Assembly (NCBI RefSeq): GCF_023206215.1
Contig: NZ_CP065800.1
Location: 1,178,001 to 1,242,000, forward strand
Length of the DNA stretch: 64,000 bases
Origin: Butyrivibrio fibrisolvens
Lineage (GTDB): Bacteria > Bacillota > Clostridia > Lachnospirales > Lachnospiraceae
Reading direction: 5' to 3'
Of this stretch, positions 62,130 through 64,000 are shown in pieces; position 1 is the stretch's first letter; each line of letters opens with the position of its first letter. Below the pieces are notes generated by a model. That model saw only the letters and a list, made by a program, of their open reading frames with translations. It was not told the DNA's origin and made no database searches. A program made the translations under genes and the position numbers.

Positions 62130-64000
62130 ATGTGCGGAATAAGCGGATATATATCAAGAAACAGAATAACAGAAGAAGAACTTAGGATCATGAATGACAC
62201 CATGATCCATAGAGGACCAAATGACAGCGGGGTTGAGATATACCCCTTTAAAGATGGCTATAATATAGGATTTGCCCAAAGACGTCTTTCGATTCTGGAT
62301 CTCTCACCACTGGGACACCAGCCTATGCACTCTATAGATAAGCGCATAAGCGTAGTCTTTAATGGTGAGATTTATAATTTTCTGGAGTTAAAAGAAGAGC
62401 TGTCGGATTATCCTTTTAAGTCTACTTGTGATACTGAAGTTATCATCGCATCATACCTTAAGTGGGGCGAGAACTTCGTAGACCATATCCATGGTATGTT
62501 TGCAATAGCACTTTTTGATAGAGAGACTGACAATGTATATCTTGTTAGAGACAGAATTGGCAAAAAGCCTCTCTATTACTGGAAAGATGGCGATAACCTT
62601 GTTTTTGCATCTGAGCTGAAGCCTATTATGAAATGCCCGGGATTTAAAGGCGTTATCAAGAAAAGTGTCATAGCAAGATACCTCTATCAGCAGTATATTA
62701 ATGCTCCTGATAGTATATTTGAAGATGTCTATAAGCTTGAACCTGGTGCAGTCCTTAAATTCCACCTTGGAGATATAAGCATACGTAAATACTGGGATGT
62801 AAGAAAAGCTTATGAAAAGGGGACTTCAGATCCTGTAACTAATTATAATGAAGCCAAGAGCGAGCTTAAGAGGCTTCTAAAAGACTCTGTAGCAAAGCGT
62901 ATGATAGCAGATGTTCATCTTGGAGCATTCCTTTCAGGAGGATATGATTCAAGCCTTATAACAGCTATAGCTCAGGATATATCAGATAAGCCTGTTAAGA
63001 CTTTTACCATAGGATTTAATGAGCCAAGATATAATGAAGCAAAGTTTGCTAAGAAAGTAGCAACCCATCTTGGTACAGAGCATACAGAACTTTATATTGA
63101 TGAAAAAGAAATGCTAGGTCAAGTCTCCAGTATTGCCAAGTACTATGACGAACCATTTGCGGACAGTTCACAGATTCCTTCGATGCTTGTGTCTAAGCTG
63201 GCTAGAGAGAAAGTGACAGTAGCTTTGTCTGGAGATGGTGGCGATGAATTCTTCTGTGGATATAATATTTACTCTAAAATCTTACAGGCACAGAAACTGG
63301 ACAAGCTTGGTGCAATCGTTCACACAATAGGTCAGTTACCTTTTGGTGATAGAAGACTTATTGATAAGATGCCAATGAGTGTACGTGCCATTGCAAGAAA
63401 TAGGGATAAGGAAACCAAGGTTCAGTTCGCATCTGACTATTATATATTATCTGCCCATGCTTTTGTTGATGGCATTGAGAGCTTTGATGCACTTATGACT
63501 TTTAATGAGTACAATAAGATCTACATGGATGAGATGTTAGGAAGCGGCGATAAGACTATACAGCTTCCATGCAAATATCCTATAGAGAGCGGATATCCTC
63601 AGGATAACTGGCAGGTACGCCGTATGCTCCTTGATATGGATACATATCTTCCGGGAGATATCCTGTGCAAGATGGACAGAGCTTCAATGAAATATTCACT
63701 TGAAAACCGCTGTCCTATCATGGATACATCTGTTATGGAGTATTCATATCGTATAGCTCATGAGTTCAAGTATCATAATGGTGACAAGAAGCATATACTT
63801 AAAGATATAGCATATGATTATATCCCCAAAGAGCTCCTTGATAGGCCTAAAGTTGGCTTTGGCGTACCTCTTGATAAATGGATGAGAGGACCACTACTTG
63901 AGCAGCTAAAGACATACAGTAGTCCCGAGTATCTAAAGAAACAGGGAATATTTGACGCAGATTATGTTTCCAAGTTTATAAATAATTATCTGACAGTTGG
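62130..64000 (+). CDS. asnB: Asparagine synthase-type glutamine amidotransferase (3' end outside window)
   Basis: Class-II glutamine amidotransferase fused to an ATP-dependent synthetase domain, 623 codons visible with no stop. MCGISGYISR gives the nucleophile Cys2; IHRGPNDSG and FNGEIYNF complete the glutaminase. LSGGYDSS (268-275) is the PP-loop that adenylates the carboxylate substrate, and SGDGGDEFFCGY follows. It could be a true asparagine synthetase, but in a polysaccharide locus that also makes a UDP-HexNAcA, a role like WbpS (amidation of a uronic acid) is more likely. This is inference. It starts four bases after the GT4 stop. Confidence 0.92.
   Translation, partial: MCGISGYISRNRITEEELRIMNDTMIHRGPNDSGVEIYPFKDGYNIGFAQRRLSILDLSPLGHQPMHSIDKRISVVFNGEIYNFLELKEELSDYPFKSTCDTEVIIASYLKWGENFVDHIHGMFAIALFDRETDNVYLVRDRIGKKPLYYWKDGDNLVFASELKPIMKCPGFKGVIKKSVIARYLYQQYINAPDSIFEDVYKLEPGAVLKFHLGDISIRKYWDVRKAYEKGTSDPVTNYNEAKSELKRLLKDSVAKRMIADVHLGAFLSGGYDSSLITAIAQDISDKPVKTFTIGFNEPRYNEAKFAKKVATHLGTEHTELYIDEKEMLGQVSSIAKYYDEPFADSSQIPSMLVSKLAREKVTVALSGDGGDEFFCGYNIYSKILQAQKLDKLGAIVHTIGQLPFGDRRLIDKMPMSVRAIARNRDKETKVQFASDYYILSAHAFVDGIESFDALMTFNEYNKIYMDEMLGSGDKTIQLPCKYPIESGYPQDNWQVRRMLLDMDTYLPGDILCKMDRASMKYSLENRCPIMDTSVMEYSYRIAHEFKYHNGDKKHILKDIAYDYIPKELLDRPKVGFGVPLDKWMRGPLLEQLKTYSSPEYLKKQGIFDADYVSKFINNYLTV

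Noticed and set aside
1..64000. rRNA, tRNA, prophage or insertion sequence genes
   Set aside because: None seen on either strand. The two palindromic elements carry no transposase.

Overview
The window is one long cell-surface polysaccharide (exopolysaccharide, capsule or secondary wall glycan) biosynthesis locus. The likely host is a low-GC Firmicute of the Lachnospiraceae type, with Butyrivibrio or a close relative as my best guess. This rests on AT-rich codon use with many ATA, AGA and AGG codons, strong AGGAGG-type ribosome sites, many TTG starts, and EpsG, YfhO, GtrA, DUF2334 and DUF6020-type genes. No rRNA, tRNA, CRISPR array, transposase or phage gene was seen. The species is an inference.

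Layout. Positions 2-10648 hold the end of the initiating sugar-phosphate transferase, a Wzz-like chain-length protein, an EpsG-type polymerase, four cytoplasmic glycosyltransferases and two GT-C membrane transferases. Positions 10709-18229 hold a pseudaminic acid operon behind its own extended -10 promoter: pseF, pseI, pseG, an ATP-grasp ligase, a DegT-like aminotransferase, a bacterial-sialyltransferase-like protein and a Dpm1-like transferase. Positions 18323-22594 hold an SGNH-like anchored protein, a 290-nt palindrome, UDP-xylose synthase and an MBOAT acyltransferase. Positions 22639-26658 hold a GT2, a PglK-like ABC flippase and an acyltransferase-3. Positions 26771-38212 hold a YfhO gene with an N-terminal frameshift, three more GT-C-like proteins, GtrA, WecE and a GtrB-like GT2. 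Positions 38321-45719 hold an O-antigen-ligase-like protein, a CapD/PglF-type dehydratase, its aminotransferase partner and a radical SAM protein, closed by a strong bidirectional terminator. Positions 45832-55082 hold a second YfhO (minus strand), a UDP-HexNAc dehydrogenase behind two near-identical promoters, and a second copy of the GT-C / GT2 / DUF6020 trio. Positions 55100-64000 hold an orphan secreted protein, the UDP-HexNAc 4-epimerase, a DUF2334 deacetylase, three GT4 transferases and a truncated asparagine-synthase-type amidotransferase.

How it fits together (inference). The polyprenyl-phosphate sugar transferase starts a lipid-linked repeat unit and the GT2/GT4 enzymes extend it. 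The ABC protein is the only flippase candidate for the whole unit, and EpsG and/or the O-antigen-ligase-like protein polymerise or attach it under control of the Wzz-like protein. Precursor genes point to UDP-xylose, UDP-HexNAcA (probably GalNAcA, possibly amidated by the AsnB-like enzyme), dTDP-Fuc4N, a 4-amino-4,6-dideoxy-HexNAc and CMP-pseudaminic acid. GtrB-like synthases, one GtrA and nine GT-C-like proteins suggest several three-component systems that decorate the polymer outside the membrane. MBOAT/SGNH and AT3 proteins suggest O-acylation.

The most unusual points are the expanded Pse operon with a candidate pseudaminyltransferase, two large palindromic hairpins, the T7-tract frameshift in one YfhO gene, duplicated decoration modules and promoters, and recurrent in-frame tandem repeats inside enzyme genes.
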